A stretch of 64,000 bases of DNA from Raffaelea ambrosiae (lineage: Eukaryota; Ascomycota; Sordariomycetes; Ophiostomatales; Ophiostomataceae), in assembly GCA_002778195.1 (NCBI GenBank), contig PCDI01000067.1, positions 1-64,000 of the forward strand. Direction: 5' to 3'. Of the stretch, positions 32,188-43,700 are shown piece after piece (position 1 is the first letter of the stretch; each line of letters opens with the position of its first letter). Under the pieces are notes generated by a model. It ran no database searches. It saw only the letters and a list, made by a program, of their open reading frames with translations, and had not been told where the DNA came from. The translations under genes and the position numbers were made by a program.

Positions 32188-35100
32188 CTAATGTAAATCT
32201 AATCCATCTTTTATATAAGAACTAGTTAAAACAACAAACACTTGTGCTTGTATAAAGGCAATACCTATTTCTAACCCAGAAAAAGCTATAATAAATGATA
32301 ATGGTAATAATCCTAAAAAAAAGAATAGTACACCTGATGACATTATATTATAAGTAAATCCAGCTAAAATATTTAAAAGCATATGCCCACTCATTCGTCC
32401 ACAAATTCTTCCTTATAACAAATTATTTAGTTTTCTTTAATTATTTTAAATAAATATAAACCTTTAAATGGTTTAATTATATTTTTTTTTTAATACAAAG
32501 AAATACTAGCTTGATAACAACCTAATGCTTTTGCAGCTGAAGTTACAGAAGAATATACAGTTATTTTTTTTTTGTTTTTACATTTGTTACTTCTATTTTT
32601 ATAGAAGTTTTTTGAATCTTAGTTTTATTTATATCTTTATTATCAAATAGTAATTTAAAAGTATACCTGTTTAATACAGGTTTATTTTGATTCAAATAAA
32701 TATAATGTTCTATATACCTTCTATCAATATTTAAAGCACGAGCTGTAGCCCGTATAGCATGATATTTAGTAGAAGTATTACTGTATAAATCGGTAACTTC
32801 AATTTATAGATTATCAGGTTGATTAATAGATAACTTGTTTATGTATTCTGATGATTCCATACTTTTTTTAGTTGCAATACGCATAGCCTCTAAGGTCGAT
32901 TCTGAATGTTTTCACCCTGAACCTTTATCAGGACTACCCGGAGTTTTTAATATATTATATTCAGGTGAATATAACTCAAAAAAGTATTTTTCTCTTGCAA
33001 TTAAATTATCAATTTCACAAAATTCTAATATAGTTAAACTAAAATTTTTATAACCATATTTTAATAAGGCGGTATATATAGGCATACTAGTTTCATTTAG
33101 TAATCTATTAACATTATAATATTCTAATAATCTTCTTCTTAAATTAGTAGAACTTCCTACATATTTTTTTTCGTTTAATAAATTTGTTCACATATAAATC
33201 CCAGATTTACCTTTCATTATTTTAAGTATACTTTCTTTATTCTCGTCAGCATTAGGAAAATAATTGGATTTAAAGAATCTGAAAATCTAGAACTAGAAGT
33301 TGAAATATATCTACTATTTGTTAATTTTAATTTAATTATTAAACTTCTATTATTAACATGTTTTATGCTATTTACATACGGTTTATTATATTTTATTATT
33401 TTATTATTATTAATTAATTTATTTGAAATTGAAAATGAAAATCGTTCACAAATTTATCCTTTCTTTAAAATTTAAAATATAAATTTTCTTTAAAGGTAAT
33501 CATTTGTATAAAATATATTATTAAGGATAGGCTATTGTGATATCTTTAATCCTGATTTACTTAATTTATTTCAAGAACCAGCTTTCCTGGCGACTAGAGT
33601 ACACCTTACGATAATTATCGAAGAACCATCTACTCGTTGCTCTTTTACAATAGTTTAAAGTGCTATTGCTTTAGATCCGCGATTACCTATTATAAATTTA
33701 TTATATTTCTAATGATATTACCATACCCGCAGTAATTAACTCGGCCACTTGTAATTTTTAGATTACAGTTTAGTTATTAGAACTTTAAGGTTTCCCCGGA
33801 ATTTGGTTCTTATACACAATAAGTGAGAAACCTGTACTCACATTATGTTAGCTGCAAGTCTTAAACCTAAAGAAACATTACGAGCTATATATGATCGAGT
33901 GCACTCTTGATCAATTTTAATTATAATGGTAAATATTTCAATAAACCTAATTAAACTAATTTTAAAATATATCTTTTTTTAAGTGGATTAGTACGTTTAT
34001 TTATAAAATACCCTGAAATACTGGAAGGTGCTACATTTAAAGCTTTCCCTGCTAAAGTAAAAGAAGAATAAATCTTTACTTCTTTAGTTTCAATGTCTGT
34101 AATTTCTACCTTTTTCGTACCTCTAGTTACTACAGGTTTATCTAATTTAGTTACACTATACCCTCTTATAGTATCATTTTTCGATTTAATCGTATTTCTA
34201 AGAAAATTTCATAAAGCAGCTCTAGATATATTTAAATAATCAGCTGCTTGAGACATAGAAATAAATTCTTTTTTTTCTCCTGTTTTCTTATTAAATAATA
34301 ATACAGGTTGTTGAGGTAATCCCTTTGTAACAAATTCTTCATTTAAACTACAAATTCTATGTCCCTTATATAAAATATTGTTCAATAGATATTTACTAAC
34401 AGAAACCCGAGATATTCCTAAATACTCTCCAGCTTTTGTTAAAGAAGGGAACTCTAGTTTATTTCCTGATTCAGTGTTAATAACTAGAACAGGTTTTCTC
34501 AGAGTATTACTTAAACTCATTTTTTCAATACGCTCCTTATTTAAAGTTTTACCTAATAAAATATTTCTTTTAATATTACGAGTAGAATCTGATACCTCTC
34601 TACCCTTAGACGCTAAACCTATAAGCTTTTTAGCCTTATCGTCATGTTTATAACCTAAAGGTGACCCGGCCACTTTTAATATATTATACTCAGGATTAAG
34701 CTTATCAAAATAAAATTGTTCACGTTGAAGTAATATCCCACGGTCACAATACTCTAAAATTTCTAATTTAAACCCTGAATAGCCGTATTTTAATATTGCT
34801 TTGTATATTCTTAAAATGCGTTTAGGATATGAAATGTGATTATAATTGAAATATTGTTTAAATCTTATACTTAAATTAGAAGATGAACCAATATAAGATT
34901 TACCGGATTCTATGTGCTCTCAACGATAAATACCTGTACGTCCTTTATTTTCCTTAACGATTAATTCTTTTTCTTGATCAGGGTATAAATAAACTTTAAC
35001 CGGGACTACTTTAGTGTTACAGGATGTAGACATATATCTTTTATTTTTAATAACTTGTTTGGGTAAACAATTTTTTGTTTTAATTTTAAGCCCAAGCTTT

Positions 35101-37606
35101 GAATTAAAATTAGAGTCATAATATTTAAAAATATGAACTAATTTTACATAAAAATTAAAAGATTTAGTAAAAAGTGGGCTACTTATTCGTAATTGACCAA
35201 GACTGTGCATAAACTTTAATTTTGAGTTACTTAATTCTACTCAAAAACCAATTTTTTGGCGACTAGAGTACACCTTAGAATATTATAATTAATACCCAAG
35301 AATCGTCTACTCGTTGCTCTTTTACAACATTCTATTATTAAGATTAAATCTTATTTTGTTGACTTAGATCCGCGATTCTCCACCTTGTTTTTATTAACTT
35401 ATCTTATAAGTTATTACTATACCTAAACGATTAATTTAGCCACTTAAAAACTTTTATTTTTAGTTTAGTATTATAAGCTTTAGGAGTTCCCCGGAGTTTG
35501 ATTCTTATTCACAAAGTAGCCTATCTACTATATGAGTTCTATTAGTACTAATAAAGGTAATAAAGCTAAAGGACAACCAGCTGGAACTAAAAGAGAAAAA
35601 AATTCTAACCCGTGTTTTTGAAATCCTAAAATTGTTGCACCTAAAACTATAGTGAAACTAAGTGAAAATGTTAAAATAAAATGGCTAGTTGAAGCAAAAC
35701 TATAAGGAACCATCCCTATTAAATTATTTATAAGAATAAATATAAATAATGTATAAATAAAAGGGAAATATAATTGTCCACTTTTAGGATTTATTTGATT
35801 TGTCACTATACTGTGTATAGTAGCATATAAAGATTCTTGACTTATAGATCAATTATTACTTATTAATTTATTGTAATTAGTGCTTAATAAATTTAAAGTA
35901 ATTATTATAAACAAAGCAATTGTTAAATAAAATCCTATGTTTGTTACAGATATATGTAAATTTCCTAATATCACGACTCTCAAATTTATCTTTAAGATGC
36001 TTAATATTTACATTAATACAATACAACTAATAAATTACCTACGTAGGTCTTAAAAAGATTGATGTTTTTTTTAATAAAACAAAGTATAAAGTTATCTTGT
36101 AGATCTTCCGTTGTTCATACCTTCTTTAATTAGTTTAATTTGGTTATATCCTTTTTTTTTTAGATGATCTTTAGTTTTTACTATATCACAAGCTTTCTTT
36201 CAATCATAAAAATCTTTAGACTTAACACCTAAAATGGGATATTTTTGAAAAAAAGGCAATATTTTATTTAAATTATCTGAAAGTTTTGAACAAGTATAGT
36301 AAACTACATCTTTAGATAATGAGATTCTTCCCACTCCTAAGTAAGAAACTAAGCTTTGTAATAAATCTTTATCTTTTGAATGTTGAGTAATAATAAAAAT
36401 TAACTCAACAATTTTTTTATTATGTGCAGACTCACGCTGTTTAATATAAAAACAACCTTCTCCTGTAACAAAACCTGATAATCAATAAGGATTTAATATT
36501 TTTTGTGCTTCACCTTTAATTATAGGTCTAACTACATAAACAGAACCAGGAAAAGCTTTTTTAAGGTTTTGAGGTAAACCTCTGTTCATTGAGGCTCGAA
36601 TATTTACAATTTTTTGTATGCCTTCTTCAGTAAGATGTTTTTTAATTTTCATAAGGTTAACTGCTAATTTAAACAGTTCAAAGTCTGCTTTTTTCTGAGT
36701 TAAAAGAGGATATTTATCAAAAAAAGGAATAACTGTTTTAATTATTTGTTCGATAGAAAATACCCGGAACTGGATAACATCCCCGTCTCTACGAGAAATA
36801 CTACCTATTCCACCTAAATATGCCCTAATACTTTTAATTAATTCAATATCTCTTTGATGTTGAGTTATAATAAACGCAGCTTGCACTCTTCATCCTTGCC
36901 GGCTTGATGTAGCTTTTCTTATTAAAATCATAAAAGACCCTTCGGCGTCAACAAATCCTGTAATAAAAAAAGGATCTATTATAATATTTGAATTTTTATT
37001 AATATCATTTTTAACATAATCAGTTGAAAGCGGTATTGCTTTAATATCTTTTTCATCATATAAGGAGGTTGTTGTATTATTAGTTGAATAATATTTTATT
37101 GTAAATAGCCGGTAAGAAGGGACTTTGATTAAATAACTTCTTTCGAAGCCTGTTAGAGTATACCTTAAACAAAAATAATTTTGATCTCTTTGTCAATTAC
37201 CGTCTACTCGTTGCTCTTTTATAGTAACAATGTTTATTTTTTCACTTGAAGAATAAAGTAAGAATCTTAAATATAAGTCGAAAAGACTATTAAAGATATT
37301 ATTAAATACTTGCGTTAATAAAATAAACGTTACTAACTTAGATCCGCGATAACCTATTACTCTTTCGAGAATCTTCTGACTTATTACCCTACATGAGTGA
37401 TTAGTTCATCCATTAACAATATTTAAATTGTAACTTGGTATCAAAAGCTTTAAGGTGTTCCAGGAGTTTGGTAATTTAACCCACATTGTGTTTAGTTTCC
37501 CAGACTTAACTGTAGGTGCGTCAATACTCAATAAATCTCTTATTTCAAATTGACTTAAGGGACTAAGTATTTCTAAATTTATTGTATTTATGCTTAAAGT
37601 TTTCAT
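32188..37606 (-). CDS. atp6: ATP synthase subunit 6, three introns
   Basis: F0 subunit a, the proton-channel half of ATP synthase. Exons: 37514-37606, 35532-35971, 33845-33895 and 32188-32395, giving 264 codons (263 aa). Exon 1 covers MKTLSINTINLEILSP to LLSIDAP; exon 2 resumes at ILGNLHIS and ends ELI. The 51-nt exon 3 encodes SYIARNVSLGLRLAAN, which holds the essential arginine of the proton path. Exon 4 starts MSGHMLLNILAGF and ends KDGLDLH. All joins keep frame with U/G at the intron borders. It lies 78 nt downstream of atp8. Confidence 0.95.
32396..33844 (-). mobile_element. group I intron 3 in atp6
   Basis: The core near 33,590-33,830 has CAAATTCCGGGGAAACC and AAAGAGCAACGAGTAGATGG. The borders follow from the LAAN|MSGH join. 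Confidence 0.85.
32480..33330 (-). pseudogene. GIY-YIG endonuclease pseudogene, atp6 intron 3
   Basis: The nuclease part is readable: SGIYMWTN, KYVGSS, ALLKYGYKNFSLTILEFC. A frameshift near 33,265 splits the N-terminal leader (RFSDSLNPII) from it. In-frame TAA follows DNL near 32,803, then more stops further on, although the NUMOD1-like piece AIRATARALNIDRRYI is still visible. Confidence 0.75.
33896..35531 (-). mobile_element. group I intron 2 in atp6
   Basis: The core near 35,260-35,510 carries the same TAAAAGAGCAACGAGTAGA segment as five other introns. The borders follow from EL(I)|SYIARN. Confidence 0.85.
33951..35210 (-). CDS. GIY-YIG homing endonuclease with NUMOD repeats, atp6 intron 2
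   Basis: 419 aa, ATG at 35210, TAA at 33951-33953, with TGA as Trp. Nuclease: TGIYRWEH, SYIGSS, AILKYGYSGFKLEILEYC, then EQFYFDKL. The C-terminal half has three NUMOD1-like units (LTKAGEYLGISRVSV, MSQAADYLNISRAAL, LAGKALNVAPSSI), an unusually long DNA-binding array. Apparently intact. It sits in a ribozyme otherwise paired with LAGLIDADG enzymes. Confidence 0.85.
35972..37513 (-). mobile_element. group I intron 1 in atp6
   Basis: It splits SIDAP|ILGNL exactly between codons; U and G at the borders. The core near 37,140-37,480 includes TAAAAGAGCAACGAGTAGA. Confidence 0.88.
36092..37360 (-). CDS. LAGLIDADG homing endonuclease, atp6 intron 1
   Basis: 423-codon open frame ending TAA at 36092-36094, with TGA as Trp. 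The start is uncertain since no ATG precedes the first motif; the frame begins inside the ribozyme core (VIGYRGSKLV). Motifs ITGFVDAEGSF and LSGFVTGEGCF, each half ending in KKHLTEEG or KDHLKKKG. It appears intact. Confidence 0.8.
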
Positions 37607-37684
37607 ATTTACTTTAAGCCATATGATATGTCTTGAAAAATCCTTGTATTTTAAAATACAAAATATTATAAAATTTTATAATAT

Positions 37685-37843
37685 TTATTTGTTATCAAAT
37701 AATTTTGATATAAATGTACGAGATAAAAATAAACGTACAAATCTTGGTAAAAAGTATTTAGAAGATAAATATACTACTATAGTTATTACAGCAAAGGCAA
37801 AAGCTACTTCATTCAAAAAATAAAAAGGTACTAATTGAGGCAT
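37685..37843 (-). CDS. atp8: ATP synthase subunit 8
   Basis: 52 aa from ATG at 37843 to TAA at 37685-37687, too short for most ORF filters. It starts MPQLVPFYFLNEVAFAF, the MPQL start being diagnostic, followed by one membrane helix and a basic C-terminus. It is an F0 accessory subunit placed directly upstream of atp6 as in other fungi. The N gap lies only 16 nt upstream of its start. Confidence 0.93.
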   Translation of the reverse strand: MPQLVPFYFLNEVAFAFAVITIVVYLSSKYFLPRFVRLFLSRTFISKLFDNK

Positions 37844-37858
37844 TGTTTTTTTTTTTTT

Positions 37859-37868
37859 NNNNNNNNNN
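37859..37868. other. assembly gap (10 N)
   Basis: Ten N next to a run of about 15 T. It removes the nad4 stop codon and the nad4-atp8 junction; the true size is unknown. Confidence 0.95.
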
Positions 37869-40670
37869 AGAATAATGTAAACCGTCTAGTATAAATGAAG
37901 GATATATCCCTAATATTACGGTGAATAAAACTAAAGTAAATAATAAAAAGAATTCTCTTTTTGTTAAATCACAAATATTTTCTTTAAAATATTTACTAAA
38001 AGTTCCTCCAAACCCTATTCTGTTAAACATATAAATTGTATATGCCGCAGAGAAGACGATAGAAGAACTAGCCAATACACCTAATAAAGGTAATCTTTCA
38101 AAAGAACCATAAAGAGACATGAATTCACCAACAAAATTTAATGTTAAAGGTACACCACAATTACCTAATGATAATATAAAAAACAGTACAGAAAATAAGG
38201 GCATTACCTGAGCAATACCCTTATAAAAATATATGGCTCTTGTACCAGATCTATCATATAATATTCCTCCTGCGCATATAAATAATCCACTTGAAACAAA
38301 TCCATGTCCTAATCCTAAAAGTATACTTCCTTCAATTCCTTGAATTGTATTACTAAACATTCCTATTAAATATACTGCAGCATGAGACACAGAACTATAA
38401 GCTATTAATTCTTTAATGTCTGTTGTTCTTAGTGTACTAAAACTAGCATATATTATGGTTATTATTCCTATCACATAAACTATGTAAGTAAGATTAACAG
38501 TAGCTTTTGGCAATATAGGCAATATAAGTCTACATATACCATAAAGACTAGTTTTTAATACAATAGCTGCCAAAACAATACTTCCACCTAATGGAGACTC
38601 AACGTGAGCTTTTAATAATCAATTGTTTAAAAAGATAGTTGGAGTTTTTACAGCAAATGATAAAAATATACCTACAAATAAAACTAATTGTGTTATATAA
38701 TCAAAATTAGTTTTAAATAATGCATCAAAATCAGTAGTCCCCATTATAGAAGACATAGCTAATATACCTAATAATAAAAATAATGATCCTCATACGTTTA
38801 CATCTATTTAGACGTTTTCTTTAATTTTGGGTTACTAAAATTCATACAGGCTAACCAGCAGTTTTGATAAATTTTTATAATGTTAAATTTTTCTAGAAAG
38901 ATTCATATTAGATTTTATAGATTGAATTTTAAATAGTCCTTGTTCAATTAAATGTTCTTTATTATTTATTAAATACGCGGCTTTTTTAAAATCAGAAAAA
39001 TCTAAAGCTTTAATACCTTTAACGGGATATTTATCAAATAAAGGAATTATTTTTTCATTAATATCTTTAAAATTTGTTACTACAAAATATACAGCGGATT
39101 GTTTTAATAATAATTCTATTCTACCACAATCTAAAGTAAAAATTAATCTTTTCATTAAATCAATATCTCTACTATGTTGAACAATATCAAATTTTAATAC
39201 TACAGATTTACCCGATTTAGTCGTAAGAGAATTACGAACAGAGATATAAAAACACCCGTCACCACTAGCTAACCCCGCTATCCAATTAGGATCCGGAGTA
39301 TTGACATTTTGTAGAGAAGGTTTGGCTATAGGTTTAATATTAGGAAAAGATAATTTTAATTCCTCAGATAAACCTAAATTCATTGCTGCTCTTATAGAAA
39401 GAATTCTTTTAAAACCTTCTTGAGTTAGATGTTCTTTATTTTTAATAATAAAAATTGCATCTTTAAAAAGTTTATAATCCGTTCATTTTTGACTTAGTAA
39501 GGGGTAATTATTAAAATGGTCAATAATTACATTTAAATCCTTCAATGATTTAACTGTATATTGTAAAGTGTTATCACCATGATTTGTAATTTTTCCTACT
39601 CCAAAATAATCTTTAATTTGATATAACAAATTAAAATCTTTTTTGTGCAAAGTAATTTTAAATATAGCTTGTATTTGATAGCCGTTTTTATATTTATTAC
39701 TTTTAAAACAACCTAGTATAAAACACCCTTCTGCTTCTACTAACCCGGTTACAAATCAAGAATCTAAATTGGAATTAGTAGTAATTAATCTTTTAGGTGT
39801 GTTTATTTTAATTATATTTTTATCAAAAGAAAAATGAATTCTTCTACCAAAAACTGATTTCTCAGCGACTAGAGTACATCTTACAAAATCTAAATTTACA
39901 GATCTTGAAGAACCATTTACTCGTTGCTCTTTTACATTATTAAAATTTAAAATAAAAGACTTTATTTTAAAACAAGAATGATTTAGAACCGCGATTACCC
40001 ACATATCCATTATATAAAATAATTTTTCAAATTTGAAAACTAGCGATATTACCGTATCTTGAATCATTAATCAAGCCAGTGATAAAATTTCTTTTATCGC
40101 TTTGGTTGCCAGAGTTTTAGGGCTTTCCCGGTTTTTGGTTCTTTTACACCTAAAGGTCAATGTATATAAAAAAATATAAAAACTGGCTCTTACTCTATTA
40201 TTAGATCCAAATAAACCAATTAACAAAAATAAAGGAGGTAATGTACTTTCAAAAAATACATAAAATAATAAAATGTCTAAAACTAAAAATATAGCTAATA
40301 ATAATATTTCTAAAAGTAACATTATTACTAAATAAGATTTTACATTTTCAGTTATAGAATTTCAATTAGATAAAATAGCTATAGGCATTATTATTGTAGT
40401 TAGTAATACAAAATATATTGAAATACCATCTATACCTAAATAAATGTCAAATAAATTTAAATTATAATGCTCCTGTACAAATTGATATTGATTAGTATTA
40501 GAATCATATAATATATAAATATATAAAGATATTATTAAATTGATAATAGATGTTATTAATGCAACATTCTTATAGTAAGTTGTATTTACTATATTATTAT
40601 CATAAGATATAGAACCTGCTATAAGAAAAATACCTATTAAAGGTACTAATAATAAAAAAGATAATAACAT
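37869..40670 (-). CDS. nad4: NADH dehydrogenase subunit 4, one intron, 3' end in gap
   Basis: Complex I proton-pumping subunit. Exon 1 is 40160-40670 (MLLSFLLLVPLIGIF to FLYT) and exon 2 begins at 38794 (LWGSLFLLLGILAMSS). The conserved KTPTIFLNNWLLKAHVESP and LRTTDIKELIAYSSVSHA segments are present. The sequence runs to LDGLHYS and then meets the N gap, so the last few residues and stop are missing. The start lies 107 nt downstream of the nad1 stop. TGA is Trp at several sites. Confidence 0.93.
38795..40159 (-). mobile_element. group I intron in nad4
   Basis: Exon join FLYT|LWGSLF with codon T|TA. The core near 39,850-40,150 has AACCGGGAAAGCCC and TAAAAGAGCAACGAGTAAA. Confidence 0.82.
38883..40067 (-). 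CDS. LAGLIDADG homing endonuclease, nad4 intron
   Basis: 395 codons from ATG at 40067 to a stop at 38883, with TGA as Trp. Motifs VTGLVEAEGCF and IAGLASGDGCF. The halves end KEHLTQEG and KEHLIEQG with following MN. The N-terminus overlaps the ribozyme core (VKEQRVNGSS). Intact. Close in layout to the rns and atp6 intron 1 enzymes. Confidence 0.87.
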
Positions 40671-40777
40671 TCTTTTTTATTTATTTTAGTATATAAGTAA
40701 ACCTAAAATATTATAATAAATATATACACCATATAATAAACATTATGGTATTTAATATAATATAATATTTTATTATA

Positions 40778-43700
40778 TTATATTAAACTAACATTTATAG
40801 GGTAAATACCTAAATTGTAAATTATTGCAGGTATTAATATAATAAGAGCAAATATTATAGGTAAAAATATAGTTCAACAAAATGCCATTAATTGATCAAA
40901 TCTTATACGAGGAAATGAAGCTCTAGTTCATATAAATGTAAATATAAAAAAAGAACTTTTTATACCTAAGCTTAAACCATAAACTAGTCCTTCTAACACA
41001 GGAATATTTATTAATATATTTGTTAAAGAATCTAAACCTATAATATGTAAAATTAAACTTAATAAATAATCACCTGTCACTAAATATCCACCTAGGAATA
41101 ATATAGCTGTTAATATAGACATTACCACTAAACTTCCATACTCAGCTAGAAAAAAGAATACAAATACAACAGCAGCGTGTTCTGTCATAAATCCACTAAC
41201 AAGCTCTGATTCCAAAAAATAAATAAACTCCTATTAAGTAATAGGTTTAAACTTAAATTTATTTTGATAGACTAAATTCTTATTTAAATATTTTCCTACT
41301 GTAACTTTAGATATATTTAAATGTTTAGCTAATTCAACATTATTGTTAAATCTATGTAATAAATTATCTTCCAAGTCAAAAATTCCAACACCATTTTCAT
41401 ATTTACTTTGTTTTAAAGCTATAATTTTTTTAGTCTCTTCGTTATGTTTTTTACCAAACATAGGATTTAATTTTCCCGGTTTACTAATTAAAGATAAAGC
41501 TTCTTCAGTATGTTTTTTACCAAACATAGGATGATTATTTTTATCCTTATAGAATTCTTTCATTTTTAATTTAGCTTCCTCTGTGTGTTCATATCCAATA
41601 GAACTAGCAGCCTCAGATTTTATGTTATAAAGTTCAGTTATTTCAAAAAATTGAATGTATCTTGTTTCTAGATCTGTTAATGCTTTGTTACTTAATATTT
41701 TACTTTCATAGGTAAAATATTCATAAACTATAAAGTGAAACTTATCTAAACCATATTTTACAAAAGCTTTTTGAAGATTAACATTAGATTTTTTATTATT
41801 TAAATGTTCATTAAGTCTTATAAACAAATCTTTAGCACTACCAATATATTGTTTATTATTCACAGTATTAAAAAAAGAATAAATACCACTTTTATTATGT
41901 AATATCTCTCTATAGGGTTTAATATAATCTTTATTGTATAATTCAGTTAATTCTAATATAGCTACCGGGTTTAATCCTGTATCAGGGTTTGAATCAGAAT
42001 TCAAAGATTTAGATGAAAAACATCTTTTCATATTTAGATTTAAACAATGGTTATACTTAAAAGGTAAGGAACACCCAATATTACTTCTAAGTTTAATTAA
42101 TTTCAATATTATCTTATATTTTCATATAAGTTTGGACTATATCTTATTTAACATATTAAATATTAAATGATCACGTTTAGCCTCTGAAGATTTTTTTAAT
42201 AAAATCCTGCTGATAATCAAGTTAATCAGCATATACAAGATATTCCAGCAATATGTGATCTTTAAAGAGACCAAACCTATAAACTAGCCTCTGCTAGGTC
42301 GAATGGAGCTCTGTTTGTTTCGGCTACAGCACCTATGAAGAATATTACAAATATAGGTAATAAAGGTAATATGAATCAAACAGCTCTTTGAGATTCTATA
42401 TTAACAGATAAATTTAAACTACCAGTTATAAATATTACAAGTAATATAGCAGAACTTAAAACCAATTCATAACTGATTAATTGAGCTGTACTTCTTAAAG
42501 ATCCTAAGAAGGCATATTTACTATTTGCACTTCCAAAATTGTTACCGTAAAATCATTTAATTTACCTCCAGTTATTACTAACTGGTTCAGACTATGTCTT
42601 AATCTTAACTATTTTTATTTTAAGATAGTTTAAATACAATAGAGCAACAAGAATAATATGAAACAGGTGACTATAGTTAAATTATACATTATTTGTACAC
42701 TGATGGTTTAAAGGGGTGAACTGTACATAAAGAACCCCTTATATTCTTTACCTGTATCTAAATGTTCATTAATTTTAGTATTGTGTATATGTAATTCACT
42801 AGCAGCTCCCCTTTTAGTTTTAAAAGGTTGATTAGGTAATAAATAGAATTCCCCTTCTTCATCTAATTTATACACTCATATTTCTGTACGAATGTTTTTT
42901 AAATTTTGAGTGTTTTTTAACTCTCTTTTTAAATCTAAGTTAATTTCTTTTTTAAACAGATAAACAAGCATACTATTTTGCTTTGTTACTTTATTTGTAT
43001 CCAAGTTACGACTAATCGTTCTATAGTTTACATTAAAATACTTCGCTGCTTCAAATATACTAGAGAAAGGCCGATTGTCAATTAAATCCCATGTTTTAGT
43101 ATCATACGCTCATACTTTAACCTTATTACCTAAAGTGATAGATTGTGAAAGTTCTTTTAGATTTTTTATTTCTATGTCTTCAAGTGGTATACTAAATAAG
43201 TAAGTTCCTTTAACACCTTCTGGTTTTTTTGTGTCTATAAAATAATTAATCACATCACGACTAATACCTATACTATGTGCTGCTTGCGTTTTAGAAAGAA
43301 ATGGGCTACCATTTAAAGGTGTTAAGGTTTTTGCATCATAAGCTCATACACGTATAGCTACATTACTGTTGATTTTCATATCTTTTAAATTATTTTTAAC
43401 TTGATCTAATGCAGAGTGAAAATCTATAATAGGTTTAGTGTAATATAATTTACCATTACTAGGCATATTAGTGTCTCTAAATAATAATAAAGTATTATAG
43501 GCAATTTTTTCTATTTTACATGTCTCAGCCATACTATTATGTTTATTAAATGTAGGTGATATACCATTATTCTCCTTAAAAGAATATACGAATACTGCAA
43601 TAGGTTTATTGCTTAATTGTACATCCACGTTATTCAGGTTAAAATTCATAGACTTTAAATTAGTTAATTTATCTTTCAAGTTTGCATAGATAGCTGTTTC

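Noticed and set aside
34378..34653. 91-codon plus-strand ORF
   Set aside because: Antisense of the intact GIY-YIG endonuclease in atp6 intron 2.
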